Shown: in pieces, positions 1 to 9,974 of the stretch
How positions within the stretch are numbered: the stretch's first letter is position 1
Layout: each line of letters begins with the position of its first letter
Assembly (NCBI RefSeq): GCF_016598775.1
Contig: NZ_CP066802.1
Location: 682,001 to 746,000, forward strand
Length of the DNA stretch: 64,000 nt
Source of the DNA: Actinomyces weissii
GTDB taxonomy: Bacteria > Actinomycetota > Actinomycetes > Actinomycetales > Actinomycetaceae
Direction: 5' to 3'
The notes under the pieces: model-generated
The model's input: only the letters and a program-made list of their open reading frames with translations
What the model was told of the DNA's origin: nothing
Databases searched by the model: none
Program-made: the position numbers and the translations under genes

Positions 1-506
1 CGCACCACAGGCCGCCCGTCAGCCAGCACCTGCGGCGCGTGCCGCGCCAGCAAGGCGTCCCAGTGCGCCCGGGCCCCCTCCAGCAGCCCCTGGTCAACCT
101 CCAGCCCCTCCACCCGGTTACCCAGCAGCAGCTGCTTGACGTCATCAGCGTCCACCGTGGTGAAACCAGCCTCGTCCAGACCCATACGCCCAGACTCACC
201 CGCCCCCAGCACACCCCCGGCCACACCCACCGCCCGGGACTTACCCGCCCCCGGCGCCCCCGCCATAATGATCGCCCGCCCCCGCCGCGAACCACAGGCA
301 CCCGCCCGCGCCACGTAAGCAGCCCGCACCGCCTCCCGCAGCTCGTACCAGGCAGAACCCCTAGCAGGCTTAGCGGGCAGGCAGTGCTCCCGCGACAGGC
401 GCTGGACCACCTCAGCCACCTGCGCCCCCGTACGCCCCAGCACGCCCGCCCGCTCCTGCCCAGACGCCACGGGCCCCTCGGGCTCAGTACCCCCAGAACT
501 CGGCAC
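1..506 (-). CDS. Zeta-toxin-like P-loop kinase, 3' end cut by window edge
   Basis: The reading frame is open from a GTG at 506 to the left edge, so only about 168 N-terminal residues are seen. A Walker A motif, GAPGAGKS, lies near residue 81, followed by a run ending GLDEAGFTTVDADDVKQLL, in which the VDADD acidic pair fits the substrate-phosphorylating aspartate of the zeta toxin/UDP-N-acetylglucosamine kinase family. That family phosphorylates UDP-GlcNAc or related small molecules and often acts as a toxin. The start overlaps the upstream gene by 23 bp, so the two are translationally coupled. The first ~75 residues have no recognised domain. A plain AAA/kinase protein with no toxin role is possible because the C-terminal half is missing. 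Confidence 0.7.
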   Translation of the reverse strand, partial: MPSSGGTEPEGPVASGQERAGVLGRTGAQVAEVVQRLSREHCLPAKPARGSAWYELREAVRAAYVARAGACGSRRGRAIIMAGAPGAGKSRAVGVAGGVLGAGESGRMGLDEAGFTTVDADDVKQLLLGNRVEGLEVDQGLLEGARAHWDALLARHAPQVLADGRPVV

Positions 507-1086
507 TGCCATAAGGCGCCTCCGGGGGCTGGGGCAGGCTCTGGGCTATGTCATCCAGCTCCGCGAACTCCTCCGGGGAGAGGAAGCCGTAGAACTGCAC
601 GCCTATGATGTCGTCCCAGCTGCCGCTCTCGTAGCCGTCATAGCCCCGCACCCGCCCAAAGGTGTAGGGCCAGGCCCGCAACCGCTCCATCATCTCCTGG
701 GTACTGATCTGACCCGCAGCCCGCCGATACACCAGCTCCTCAGGCGTGACCGGACGGATCTCCTCACCCCGCTCCATGTCCTGCCGTACACCCCGCACGA
801 ACCGCACCTCGGTTCCCACCCGCTCGGCTACCTCCTGGGGGCTGAGCCCCTGGGCCAGCAGGTCCCGGCTCAAACGGTCCTCCTCGATCGGAGCCAATAG
901 CCGCAGGGCCCGGGCCCGCAGGTCCTCACCATTACGACCCACCAGCACCGTCCCGTCATCCAGCACCAGCCTCCCAGCAACCGAGTCCTCAGCAACCCGC
1001 CCCTCAGGAACCGGTCCCGGCTGCTCCTGGCCCACCGGCCCCTCCGGCGAGCCCTGCCCCACCGGCTCTACCACCTCACCCACCAC
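484..1086 (-). CDS. Hypothetical protein with HTH-like segment, partner of the zeta-like kinase
   Basis: This 200-residue protein starts at GTG 1086 behind an AGGAGG box. I recognise no family. Residues ~75-100 (LLAQGLSPQEVAERVGTEVR) read like a helix-turn-helix: a hydrophobic helix, a turn at GLS and a second helix. The C-terminal third is acidic and aromatic (YGFLSPEEFAELDDIAQ) and ends in FWGY. The N-terminal ~35 residues are Gly/Pro/Glu-rich and probably disordered. It overlaps the zeta-like kinase gene by 23 bp on the same strand, the arrangement of antitoxin-toxin operons, so an antitoxin or regulator role is a reasonable inference without direct proof. Confidence 0.6.
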   Translation of the reverse strand: MVGEVVEPVGQGSPEGPVGQEQPGPVPEGRVAEDSVAGRLVLDDGTVLVGRNGEDLRARALRLLAPIEEDRLSRDLLAQGLSPQEVAERVGTEVRFVRGVRQDMERGEEIRPVTPEELVYRRAAGQISTQEMMERLRAWPYTFGRVRGYDGYESGSWDDIIGVQFYGFLSPEEFAELDDIAQSLPQPPEAPYGSAEFWGY

Positions 1087-1172
1087 AACCTCCTACCTCC
1101 CCACAACGGGAGCTCAGCAGTACCCACCCCAAGAACGCTACCCCACCCACCCCCACCATAACGACCTTTGCC

Positions 1173-1955
1173 TTAGCCGGAGAACAACGTGGTCTCGAAG
1201 GAGTAGCGGGCGGCCCGGTAGATGTGCGAGCCGAACTCGATCGCCCGCCCGGCGGCGTCGTAGGAGGTGCGCCGGGCGGTCAGCAGGGCGGTCCGGCGCT
1301 GCTCGGACAGGGCCTCCGCCTCCTTCTTGGTGGCGTTGCGCGCCCCGATCACCTGCGTGGCGGTATGCGGCACCGTGCCGCGCTCCCGCAGCAGGTCGTA
1401 CAGGCCCTGCTGCTCCAGCTCGGCCTCGGTGGGTGCCAGGTCGGCGGGCAGCAGGTTGTGCATCAAGGCGATGGGCTCGCCGTCGGCCAGGCGCAGGCGC
1501 TTGAGCGAGACGATCAGGGTGCCCGGCTCGGTCTCCAGCTGGGCGGCCTCCTCCGCCGTGGCCGGACGCTCCTCGTAGGAGAGGAGCTGTGTGGAGACCT
1601 GGTGCCCGGCGTCGGTCAGGTCAGACAGCAGGCTGGACAGCTGCATAGGCCGGTGCACGTGCGGGGAGGTGACCACGGTGCCCGCGCCACGACGGCGCGA
1701 GACCAGCCCCCGGTCAGCCAGGCTCTGCAGCGCCTGGCGGGTGGTCGGGCGGGAGACGTGCAGCCGCCGGGCCATGGAGACCTCGTCCTCTATGCGGGTG
1801 CCGGCCTTGAGGGTGCCCGCCAGGATAAGCGCGGCCAGCGGCTCAGAGATCTGCTGGTGCAGCGGGGTGCTGGAACCACGGTCTATGGAGAGCTCGGGCT
1901 GGAAAGGGCCGGGCTCCTGCGTGTGCGGCTCCGGGGCGGGGGCGTTACTTGCCAT
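1173..1955 (-). CDS. GntR-family (HutC/UTRA) transcriptional regulator, probable inositol repressor
   Basis: This 260-residue DNA-binding regulator has an N-terminal winged helix at ~30-95 (PLHQQISEPLAALILAGTLK, then RRLHVSRPTTRQALQSLADR and the wing GLVSRRRGAGTVV). A UTRA ligand-binding domain follows at ~105-255, ending ARYSFETTLF. This order is typical of the HutC subfamily, which binds sugar or amino-acid derivatives and usually represses nearby catabolic genes. It is divergent from iolC and sits at the head of a full myo-inositol locus, so a repressor induced by an inositol intermediate is the natural inference. AGGAG lies about 7 bp before the ATG. An inverted TTGTC/GACAA pair overlaps its own 5' end, which suggests autoregulation. 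Confidence 0.85.
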   Translation of the reverse strand: MASNAPAPEPHTQEPGPFQPELSIDRGSSTPLHQQISEPLAALILAGTLKAGTRIEDEVSMARRLHVSRPTTRQALQSLADRGLVSRRRGAGTVVTSPHVHRPMQLSSLLSDLTDAGHQVSTQLLSYEERPATAEEAAQLETEPGTLIVSLKRLRLADGEPIALMHNLLPADLAPTEAELEQQGLYDLLRERGTVPHTATQVIGARNATKKEAEALSEQRRTALLTARRTSYDAAGRAIEFGSHIYRAARYSFETTLFSG

Positions 1956-1990
1956 GACAAGCTCCTACTAGTGGCTTGTCAGCCATGATA
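1955..1990 (-). promoter_or_regulatory. Probable promoter and self-operator of the GntR regulator
   Basis: On the minus strand a -10-like TATCAT (1985-1990) precedes an inverted repeat, TGACAAGC (1955-1962) and GCTTGTCA (1974-1981). The repeat spans the likely transcription start and the ribosome-binding site. The half sites contain the TTGTC/GACAA core also seen in the inositol promoters, with a wider gap. Confidence 0.5.
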
Positions 1991-2156
1991 AGTGGCGGGG
2001 GCTGGCTGGTGGAGGGTTATGACCGGCCCTAGCGAGGCGGCGGGCGTCCAGGCGGCAGGACTGACGGTGGCGCAGGGGGAGTGGTGGATGGCGGCACTGG
2101 GGCGGGACAGGTGCCACGGGGCGACGGCGTCCGCGCACCCCAGTAGCCCGTCAGAA

Positions 2157-2201
2157 ATGTTCGGACAATAGGTTGACGGGGCTGCCTGCTTGGGGCAGGC
2201 T
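2157..2201 (+). promoter_or_regulatory. iolC promoter with TGT-N4-ACA operator
   Basis: ATGTTCGGACAAT (2157-2169) contains the TGT-N4-ACA palindrome shared by the inositol promoters. A -35-like TTGACG (2173-2178) and a weak -10 CAGGCT (2196-2201) follow with 17-bp spacing. The surrounding 1956-2263 holds no gene, and a small GCCTGC/GCAGGC stem lies at about 2184-2200. Confidence 0.55.
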
Positions 2202-2263
2202 TGGCGTGTGAGGGCCACCACGCCCCCGCGCAACTGCCCGCCCCAAGGAAGTGGAGGGACCAG

Positions 2264-3250
2264 GTGACCGGCACCGTCGCGCCGCTGGACGTCCTGACTA
2301 TAGGACGCTGCGGGATAGACGTGTACCCCTTGCAGACCGGGGTGGGACTGGAGGACGTGTCCACCTTCGGCAAGTTCCTGGGCGGCAGCCCCACCAACGT
2401 GGCCGTGGCCGCGGCCCGCTACCGGCACCGCGCCGCCGTCGTCACCGGGGTAGGGGACGACCCCTTCGGGCGCTTCGTCTGCCGGGAGATGCGCCAGCTC
2501 GGCGTCTACGACGACTACGTGGTCACCAAGCCCGACTTCAGCACCCCGCTGACCTTCTGCGAGATCTTCCCCCCGGACAGCTTTCCCCTGTACTTCTACC
2601 GGGAGCCCTCCGCACCGGACCTGGAGCTGACGGCGGACGACCTGCCGCTGGAGGCCGTCAAGGAGGCCCGTATCTTCTGGATCTCCGCCACCGGGCTCAG
2701 CAAGGAGCCCTCCCGCGCCACCCACCACCTGGCCCTGGACGCCCGCGCCCGCAAGCAGTTCACGATCCTGGACCTGGACTACCGCGTCAACTTCTGGGAC
2801 AGCGAGGTCCAGGCACACCGCTACGTCCAGGAGGTCCTGCCCAAGGTCAACGTGGCCATCGGCAACCGGGAGGAGTGCCGCGTGGCCGTGGGGGAGTCGG
2901 ACCCGGAGCGGGCCGCCGACGCCCTGCTGGAGGCCGGGGCGGAGCTGGCGATCGTCAAGCAGGGCATGCGTGGCACCCTGGCCAAGACCCGCACCGAGCG
3001 CATCGCCATGCCGGTCACCCCCGTGAAGACCCTCAACGGGCTGGGGGCGGGGGACGCCTTCGGGGGCGCCGTCTGCCACGGCCTGCTCTCGGGCTGGTCC
3101 CTGGAGAAGACCATTTTCGCGGCCTCCACCGCGGGCGCGATCGTGGCCTCCCGCCTGGAGTGCTCCACCGCCATGCCCACCGAGCCGGAGTTGCTGGCGG
3201 AGATGCGGCGCTTCCGGGAGCAGTGCGCTCCCGGGGTGAAGGACCTGTGA
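2264..3250 (+). CDS. iolC: 5-dehydro-2-deoxygluconokinase (IolC)
   Basis: This PfkB-family sugar kinase of 328 residues phosphorylates 2-deoxy-5-keto-gluconate in myo-inositol breakdown. Visible motifs are the N-terminal strand TIGRCGIDVYPLQTG, the substrate loop GGSPTNVAVAAARY near residue 40, and the PfkB signature GLGAGDAFGGA near residue 260 with its catalytic Asp. The GTG at 2264 is preferred because GGAGGG lies 7 bp upstream; an in-frame TTG at 2201 would add 21 residues with no family character. It is the first gene of iolC-aldolase-iolB-iolD and overlaps the next gene by 4 bp. Its promoter carries the shared operator. Confidence 0.93.
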   Translation: MTGTVAPLDVLTIGRCGIDVYPLQTGVGLEDVSTFGKFLGGSPTNVAVAAARYRHRAAVVTGVGDDPFGRFVCREMRQLGVYDDYVVTKPDFSTPLTFCEIFPPDSFPLYFYREPSAPDLELTADDLPLEAVKEARIFWISATGLSKEPSRATHHLALDARARKQFTILDLDYRVNFWDSEVQAHRYVQEVLPKVNVAIGNREECRVAVGESDPERAADALLEAGAELAIVKQGMRGTLAKTRTERIAMPVTPVKTLNGLGAGDAFGGAVCHGLLSGWSLEKTIFAASTAGAIVASRLECSTAMPTEPELLAEMRRFREQCAPGVKDL

Positions 3251-4134
3251 GCGCCGTGTCCTCCCGTTCCCTGACCGAGCAGCTGTGCCGGCTGCGCGCC
3301 CGCGAGCCGGGGCGGGTGGCCCAGGCCCTGGCGCAGCGCCCGCCCAGCCCGCCCGTGACCGAGCTGGAGCGCCTGCTGGTGATCGCCTGCGACCACCCCG
3401 CCCGCGGGGCCCTGGCCGCTGGCGGCTCACCCCTGGCCATGGGCGCGCGCGAGGAGCTGCTGCGCCGCTGCGTGACGGCCCTGTCGCGCCCCGGCGTCAA
3501 CGGCTTCCTGGGATCCGCGGACCTGGTGGAGGACCTGACCCTGCTCGGCGCCCTGGACGGCAAGGCCGTGTTCGGCTCCATGAACCGGGGCGGGCTGGCC
3601 GGAGCCTGCTTCGAGCTGGACGACCGCATGACCGGCTACGACGCCGCCGGTGTGGCCGCCTCCCGCCTGGACGGCGGCAAGATGCTGCTGCGCCTGGGCT
3701 ACGACGACGCCCGCACCGCCGACACCCTCCAGGCCTGCGCCCAGGCGGTCGACGCGCTGGCCGAGCGGGGGCTGATCGCCATGGTGGAGCCCTTCGTGTC
3801 CCGGCGCTGGGACGGCCGGGTGGTAAACGACCTCAACCCCGACGCCGTCATCACCTCCGTCTGCGTGGCCTCCGGCCTGGGGCGCACCAGCGCCTACACC
3901 TGGCTGAAGATCCCCCTGGTGGAGGACATGGAGCGCGTAGTCGGGGCCTCCACGCTGCCCACCCTGGTGCTCGGGGGCGCCGTACGCGCCGACGCCGAGG
4001 CTGCCAGGCAGGGCTGGTCCAGGGCCCTGGCCCTGCCCAATGTCCGGGGGCTGGTGATCGGCCGCTCCCTCCTCTTCCCGCCCGACGACGACGTCGCCGG
4101 GGCCGTTGACAAGACAGTAGGACTGCTCTCATGA
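3247..4134 (+). CDS. (Beta/alpha)8-barrel class I aldolase-like protein of inositol loci (Cgl0158 type)
   Basis: This 295-residue protein starts at a GTG in the GTGA overlap with iolC. Features include CDHPARGAL near residue 45, GVNGFLGSADLVEDL, a FGSMNRGGLAG loop, a GKMLLRL segment with a lysine, VEPFVSRRW and the C-terminal LVLGGAV...VRGLVIGRSLLFP barrel strands that bind phosphate. This is the barrel family found in actinobacterial inositol clusters (named after Corynebacterium Cgl0158). It probably cleaves 2-deoxy-5-keto-gluconate 6-phosphate to dihydroxyacetone phosphate and malonate semialdehyde, the IolJ step, since no other aldolase is present. Family assignment is from memory of its motifs, and the exact reaction is inferred from the operon. 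Confidence 0.8.
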   Translation: MSAVSSRSLTEQLCRLRAREPGRVAQALAQRPPSPPVTELERLLVIACDHPARGALAAGGSPLAMGAREELLRRCVTALSRPGVNGFLGSADLVEDLTLLGALDGKAVFGSMNRGGLAGACFELDDRMTGYDAAGVAASRLDGGKMLLRLGYDDARTADTLQACAQAVDALAERGLIAMVEPFVSRRWDGRVVNDLNPDAVITSVCVASGLGRTSAYTWLKIPLVEDMERVVGASTLPTLVLGGAVRADAEAARQGWSRALALPNVRGLVIGRSLLFPPDDDVAGAVDKTVGLLS

Positions 4135-5000
4135 CACTGCCATCACACGTACGTGCCGGAAGCACCGCGCACAGCTCCCTGACCGTGGACATCAGCCCCG
4201 CCGACGCCGGGTGGTGCTACAGCGGCCTGCGCGTGGCCGTGCTGGAGCCGGGACAGGCCCTGACCCTGGAGTCCGGGGACAGTGAGCTGCTGGTGCTGCC
4301 CCTGGCCGGGGCCTGCACCGTGGAGGTGGGCGGACAGTCCCACCAGCTGGCCGGGCGCGAGAGCGTCTTCAAGCAGATCACCGACTACCTGTACGTGCCC
4401 CGGTCCAGCACCTTTACCCTCACCTCCGCCGCCGGGGGGCGCTTCGCCCTGCCCGCAGCCGTGGCCGAGCGCGACCTGCCGGTTAGGTACTTCCCCCGTG
4501 AGCAGGTGGGGGTGACCATTCGTGGCGCCGGGGACTGCTCCCGGCAGGTGAGCAACTACGCCTTGAACAACGACGTCCTCACCTCCCGCCTGCTGGTCAC
4601 CGAGGTGCTCACCCCCGGCGGCAACTGGTCCTCCTACCCCGCCCACAAGCACGAGACCAAGAGCGAGGTGGAGCGCGAGCTGGAGGAGGTCTACTACTTC
4701 GAGATCGCCCCGTCCCCGGAGGGCGGGCCCGGCTTCGGGCTGCACCGCACCTACGCCTCCAGCCCCGAGCGCCCCATAGACGTGTGCGTGGAGGTGCGCG
4801 ACGGCGACGTCGCCCTGGTGCCCTACGGCTACCACGGTCCCTGCGTGGCCGCCCCCGGCTACGACATGTACTACCTCAACGTCATGGCAGGACCGGAGAC
4901 CGACCTGGTCTGGCTCGCCCCCGACGACCCTGCCCACCACTGGCTGCGGGCCAGCTGGGAGGGTCAGGAGCCCGACCCCCGCCTGCCCATGGCCCACTGA
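4131..5000 (+). CDS. iolB: 5-deoxy-glucuronate isomerase (IolB)
   Basis: At 289 residues, this protein isomerises 5-deoxy-glucuronate to 2-deoxy-5-keto-gluconate. It is a bicupin. The metal-binding cupin is seen as SSYPAHKHETKSEVERELEEVYYFEI near residues 165-190, with the HKH and E ligands, and later PYGYHGPCVAAPGYDMYYLNVMAG, a near-invariant IolB stretch. The length matches the family. The ATG overlaps the aldolase stop by 4 bp (ATGA), showing coupling. It is transcribed with iolC and iolD. Confidence 0.95.
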   Translation: MTLPSHVRAGSTAHSSLTVDISPADAGWCYSGLRVAVLEPGQALTLESGDSELLVLPLAGACTVEVGGQSHQLAGRESVFKQITDYLYVPRSSTFTLTSAAGGRFALPAAVAERDLPVRYFPREQVGVTIRGAGDCSRQVSNYALNNDVLTSRLLVTEVLTPGGNWSSYPAHKHETKSEVERELEEVYYFEIAPSPEGGPGFGLHRTYASSPERPIDVCVEVRDGDVALVPYGYHGPCVAAPGYDMYYLNVMAGPETDLVWLAPDDPAHHWLRASWEGQEPDPRLPMAH

Positions 5001-5033
5001 GGCCGCCAGCAAACTACCCAAGGAGAAGTAGAC

Positions 5034-6941
5034 GTGAGCAATGAGGCTTATGCGGGCACCATCCGCCTGACCGTCGCCCAGGCGACCATCCGCTTCCTGT
5101 CCAACCAGTACTCCGAGCGTGACGGGGTGGAGCACCGCCTGATCGAGGGGGCCTTCGGCATCTTCGGGCACGGCAACGTGGCGGGGATCGGGCAGGCCCT
5201 GCTGCAGAACGAGGTCGCCCCGGTGGAGGGCGAGAACCCGATGCCCTACATCATGCCGCGCAACGAGCAGGGGGCCGTGCACGCCGCCGCCGCCTTCGCC
5301 AAGGTCCGCAACCGCTTGTCCACCTACATGGTCACCGCCTCGATAGGCCCCGGCTCCCTGAACATGGTCACCGGGGCGGCCCTGGCCACCACCAACCGGG
5401 TGCCGGTGCTGATCCTCCCCTCCGACGTCTTCGCCAACCGGGTCCCCGACCCGGTGCTGCAGCAGCTGGAGGACCCCACGGACATGGACGTGACCGTCAA
5501 CGACTGCTTCCGGCCCGTGGCCCGCTTCTTTGACCGCGTCAACCGGCCCGAGCAGCTCATCCCCTCCCTGCTGGCGGCCGTGCGGGTGCTCACCGACCCT
5601 GCCGAGACCGGCGCCGTCGTCATCGCCATGCCGCAGGACGTGCAGGCGGAGGCCCACGACTGGCCGGTGGAGCTGTTCCGCAAGCGCGTGTGGCACGTGC
5701 GCCGTCCGGTGCCCGAGCCGGCGGCCCTGGAGCGGGCGGTGGCCATGATCAAGGCCGCCAAGCGGCCCATGGTCATCGCGGGCGGTGGCACGATCTACGC
5801 GGAGGCCTCCGAGCAGCTGCGCGCCTTCGCCACCGCCACCGGCATCCCCGTGGCCGACACCCAGGCCGGTAAGGGCGCCATCAGCTTCGACCACCCCTGC
5901 GCCATCGGTGGCGTGGGCTCCACCGGCGGCGACTCCGGCAACCACATCGCGGACAAGGCGGACCTGGTGATCGGGATCGGCACCCGCTACTCGGACTTCA
6001 CCACCGCCTCCAAGACCCAGTTCAAGGACCCGCACGTCAAGTTCGTCAACGTCAACGTCCGGCCCTTCGACGCCGCCAAGCAGAGCGCGGAGATGCTGGT
6101 GGCCGACGCCCGGGAGGCCCTGGTGGCGCTCACCGCCGCCCTGGAGGGCTACCACGTCAGCGAGACCTACACCCAGGAGGTCGCTCGGGAGCGGCAGGCC
6201 TGGGCGGAGGCCACGGAGCGCTGCTACCACCTGGGCCACGGCCCCCTGCCCGCCCAGACTGAGGTCTTCGGGGCCCTCAACGAGATGCTGGGGGAGGAGG
6301 ACATCCTCATCAACGCCGCCGGGTCCATGCCCGGGGACCTGCAGGCCCTGTGGCAGGCCCGGACCCCCGTGCAGTACCACGTGGAGTACGCCTTCTCCTG
6401 CATGGGCTACGAGATCCCGGCAGGGCTGGGCTGCAAGCTGGCCCGGCCGGAGTCGGAGGTGGTGGCCATCGTGGGGGACGGCACCTACCAGATGCTGCCC
6501 ATGGAGCTTGCCACCGTGGTGCAGGAGAACGTCAAGGTCATCTACGTGCTGCTGCAGAACTACGGCTTCGCCTCCATCGGGGCGCTGTCCGAGTCGCGCG
6601 GCTCCCAGCGCTTCGGCACCAAGTTCCGCCAGCGCGGGGAGGGTGGCCACCTCCAGGACGAGACCAAGGTCCCGGGCGTGGACATCGCCGCCAACGCCGA
6701 GTCCTGGGGGCTGAAGGTCTACCGGGTCTCCTCGATCGCGGAGCTCAAGGAGGCCTACGCGGCCGCCCACGCCGACACGCGGGCCTCCATGATCCACATC
6801 GAGACGGACCTGTACGGGCCCAACCCGCCCAGCTCCTCTTGGTGGGACGTGGCGGTCTCGGGCGTCTCCCGCCTGGAGTCCACCCAGCAGGCCTACGAGC
6901 GCTACCTGGAGGAGCGCAAGCCGCAGCGCCACTACCTGTGA
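5034..6941 (+). CDS. iolD: 3D-(3,5/4)-trihydroxycyclohexane-1,2-dione hydrolase (IolD)
   Basis: This thiamine-diphosphate enzyme of 635 residues hydrolyses the cyclic dione to 5-deoxy-glucuronate, the ring-opening step. The N-terminal pyrimidine-binding domain has IEGAFGIFGHGNVAGIGQAL. The central domain has VIAGGGTIYAEASEQLRAF. The C-terminal pyrophosphate-binding domain has the GDGTYQM metal-binding motif near residue 482, followed by VIYVLLQNYGFASIGALS. The GTG at 5034 has AAGGAGAA 7 bp upstream. It is the last gene of its operon, with a strong hairpin after it. Confidence 0.96.
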   Translation: MSNEAYAGTIRLTVAQATIRFLSNQYSERDGVEHRLIEGAFGIFGHGNVAGIGQALLQNEVAPVEGENPMPYIMPRNEQGAVHAAAAFAKVRNRLSTYMVTASIGPGSLNMVTGAALATTNRVPVLILPSDVFANRVPDPVLQQLEDPTDMDVTVNDCFRPVARFFDRVNRPEQLIPSLLAAVRVLTDPAETGAVVIAMPQDVQAEAHDWPVELFRKRVWHVRRPVPEPAALERAVAMIKAAKRPMVIAGGGTIYAEASEQLRAFATATGIPVADTQAGKGAISFDHPCAIGGVGSTGGDSGNHIADKADLVIGIGTRYSDFTTASKTQFKDPHVKFVNVNVRPFDAAKQSAEMLVADAREALVALTAALEGYHVSETYTQEVARERQAWAEATERCYHLGHGPLPAQTEVFGALNEMLGEEDILINAAGSMPGDLQALWQARTPVQYHVEYAFSCMGYEIPAGLGCKLARPESEVVAIVGDGTYQMLPMELATVVQENVKVIYVLLQNYGFASIGALSESRGSQRFGTKFRQRGEGGHLQDETKVPGVDIAANAESWGLKVYRVSSIAELKEAYAAAHADTRASMIHIETDLYGPNPPSSSWWDVAVSGVSRLESTQQAYERYLEERKPQRHYL

Positions 6942-6959
6942 GCCTGCCGCGGCCGCTGC

Positions 6960-7004
6960 TGGCGCCCCGTTCCCGGACCACCCCGGGGCCGGGGCGCCAC
7001 TTTC
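6960..7004 (+). terminator. Hairpin terminator after iolD
   Basis: TGGCGCCCCG (6960-6969) pairs with CGGGGCGCCA (6990-6999) and is followed by CTTTCT. It separates the iolCBD operon from iolA, which has its own operator and promoter. Confidence 0.65.
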
Positions 7005-7010
7005 TGGAAA

Positions 7011-7056
7011 ATGTACTGACAAAAGCATCGCTTTTGGTGGGCGGGCGCGCTAGGGT
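7011..7056 (+). promoter_or_regulatory. iolA promoter region with TGT-N4-ACA operator
   Basis: ATGTACTGACAAA (7011-7023) matches the shared inositol palindrome. A short AAAAGC-ATC-GCTTTT stem (7021-7035) follows directly, and a -10-like TAGGGT is at 7051-7056. The -35 is not clear. Confidence 0.5.
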
Positions 7057-7136
7057 GGAGCCCAGGTCGCAAGGAGGGGACCTAAGGCCCGCCGTCGCGC
7101 CCCCAGGCTGAACGCCACCAAGAGACTCAGGAGTCA

Positions 7137-8636
<1,500 letters not shown>

Positions 8637-8767
8637 GCCCCTGGCCTCCGGGCCGCGGGGAGCCTGGTCCCCGGGCTTCCTGCGGCCCTGGCGCGGGTCC
8701 TGCGGGTGCGGGGGAGTGCCGCAGGAACCGCAGGAACGCAGCCGGGGCCCCGAAATCTACCAAAGCA

Positions 8768-8797
8768 ATTGTCGGGACAAAGCACTTAGTGTAATCT
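8768..8797 (+). promoter_or_regulatory. iolG-transporter promoter; operator overlaps -35
   Basis: TTGTCGGGACAA (8769-8780) is a near-perfect palindrome with the shared TGT-N4-ACA core. Its left half serves as a -35 (TTGTCG, 8769-8774), 17 bp before the -10 TAATCT (8792-8797). A repressor bound here would block RNA polymerase directly. Confidence 0.65.
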
Positions 8798-8888
8798 GCG
8801 ACATACCTGCTGGCACGAGGGTGTGCCACCTAGTCCCTTTCACTGGAACGGCTGTCAAGGACGACAGCCTGGCTCGGAGGAGCTGTAC

Positions 8889-9938
8889 ATGGTCACAAGC
8901 AGCGGCGGGAGCACTGTACGCATCGCCCTGATAGGTGCCGGGCGCATCGGCGTCGGGCACGCGGCCGCGCTGGCGGGTATCGCGGAGGTCAGCCTGACCG
9001 TCTGCGACGCCGACGGCGAGCGGGCCGCCCAGGTGGCCCAGGAGGTCGGCACGGCCCACGGCACCCAGGTGGCGGTCTCCACCGCGCCGGAGGTCCTGGC
9101 CCACCCCCAGGACTATGACGGCGTCGTCATCGCCACCCCCACGGCCACGCACGAGGAGCTGGTGCTCGGCTGCGCCCGCGCCGGACTTCCCTTCTTCTGC
9201 GAGAAGCCCGTCTCCATGGACCTGGAGGGGACCCGCCGCTGCATCCAGGCGGTGCACGGCGCCGGCGTCGCCTCCCAGATCGGCTTCCAGCGGCGTTTTG
9301 ACCCGGGCTACCAGGAGGCGCGGCGCCGGGTGGCCGCCGGAGAGCTGGGCGCCGTCCACCGCGTCCACATGCTCACCTGCGACCAGAACCCGCCCCCGGA
9401 GACCTTCGTGGCAGGCTCCGGCGGCATCTGGCGGGACTGCCTGATCCACGACATCGACGCGCTGCGCTGGGTGACCGGGCGCGAGGTGGAGGAGGTCTTC
9501 GCCTTCGGGGCGGTGCGCGGGGCGGAGTACTTCCGCACCCACGGTGACGTCGACGAAGGTGTGGCCCTCTTGCGTCTGGACGACCAGACCCTGGTGACCG
9601 CGCACACATCCCGCAACAACGGCCAGGGATACGACGTGCGCATGGAGATCTCCGGCACACTGGCCAACGCCACCGTGGGCCTGGAGCCAAAGGTGCCGCT
9701 CGTAAGCGTCGAGCCGGGCGTCACCTTCCCTGACGACGAGCCCTGGGTGGACTTCATCGCCCGCTTCAAAGGCTGCTACGAGACTGAGCTGCGTGCCTTC
9801 GTGGACGTGGCCGCAGGCCGGGCCGCCAGTCCCTGCACCATCGACGACGCCCTGGAGGCCCTGCACGTGGCCCTGGCCATCGGCCGGTCCCGTGAGGAAG
9901 GGCGCCCCGTTAAGGTCTCCGAGATCCGAGCCAACTGA
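8889..9938 (+). CDS. iolG: Inositol 2-dehydrogenase, Gfo/Idh/MocA family (IolG)
   Basis: This 349-residue NAD-dependent oxidoreductase starts myo-inositol breakdown by forming scyllo-inosose. The Rossmann motif GAGRIGVGHAAAL is near residue 15, the catalytic lysine lies in CEKPVSMD near residue 105, and substrate residues lie in GFQRRFDPGYQEARR and in DCLIHDIDALRWVTG (D and H of the active site). The ATG at 8889 is chosen because GGAGGAGC lies 6 bp upstream and the fold begins at once; an earlier in-frame start would add 22 unrelated residues. It leads the operon with the ABC importer genes, linking uptake with the first oxidation. Confidence 0.9.
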   Translation: MVTSSGGSTVRIALIGAGRIGVGHAAALAGIAEVSLTVCDADGERAAQVAQEVGTAHGTQVAVSTAPEVLAHPQDYDGVVIATPTATHEELVLGCARAGLPFFCEKPVSMDLEGTRRCIQAVHGAGVASQIGFQRRFDPGYQEARRRVAAGELGAVHRVHMLTCDQNPPPETFVAGSGGIWRDCLIHDIDALRWVTGREVEEVFAFGAVRGAEYFRTHGDVDEGVALLRLDDQTLVTAHTSRNNGQGYDVRMEISGTLANATVGLEPKVPLVSVEPGVTFPDDEPWVDFIARFKGCYETELRAFVDVAAGRAASPCTIDDALEALHVALAIGRSREEGRPVKVSEIRAN

Positions 9939-9974
9939 CCCGACAGCTACACCAAAGGAAGGAGGAGGCCAGAT

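Noticed and set aside
4143..7028. A 961-codon open frame on the minus strand across iolB-iolD
   Set aside because: It is a high-GC antisense shadow of two certain genes.
8651..8689. Possible terminator after iolA (GGGCCGC...GCGGCCC)
   Set aside because: Only a 7-bp stem with a long interior; too weak to call beside the clearer hairpins.
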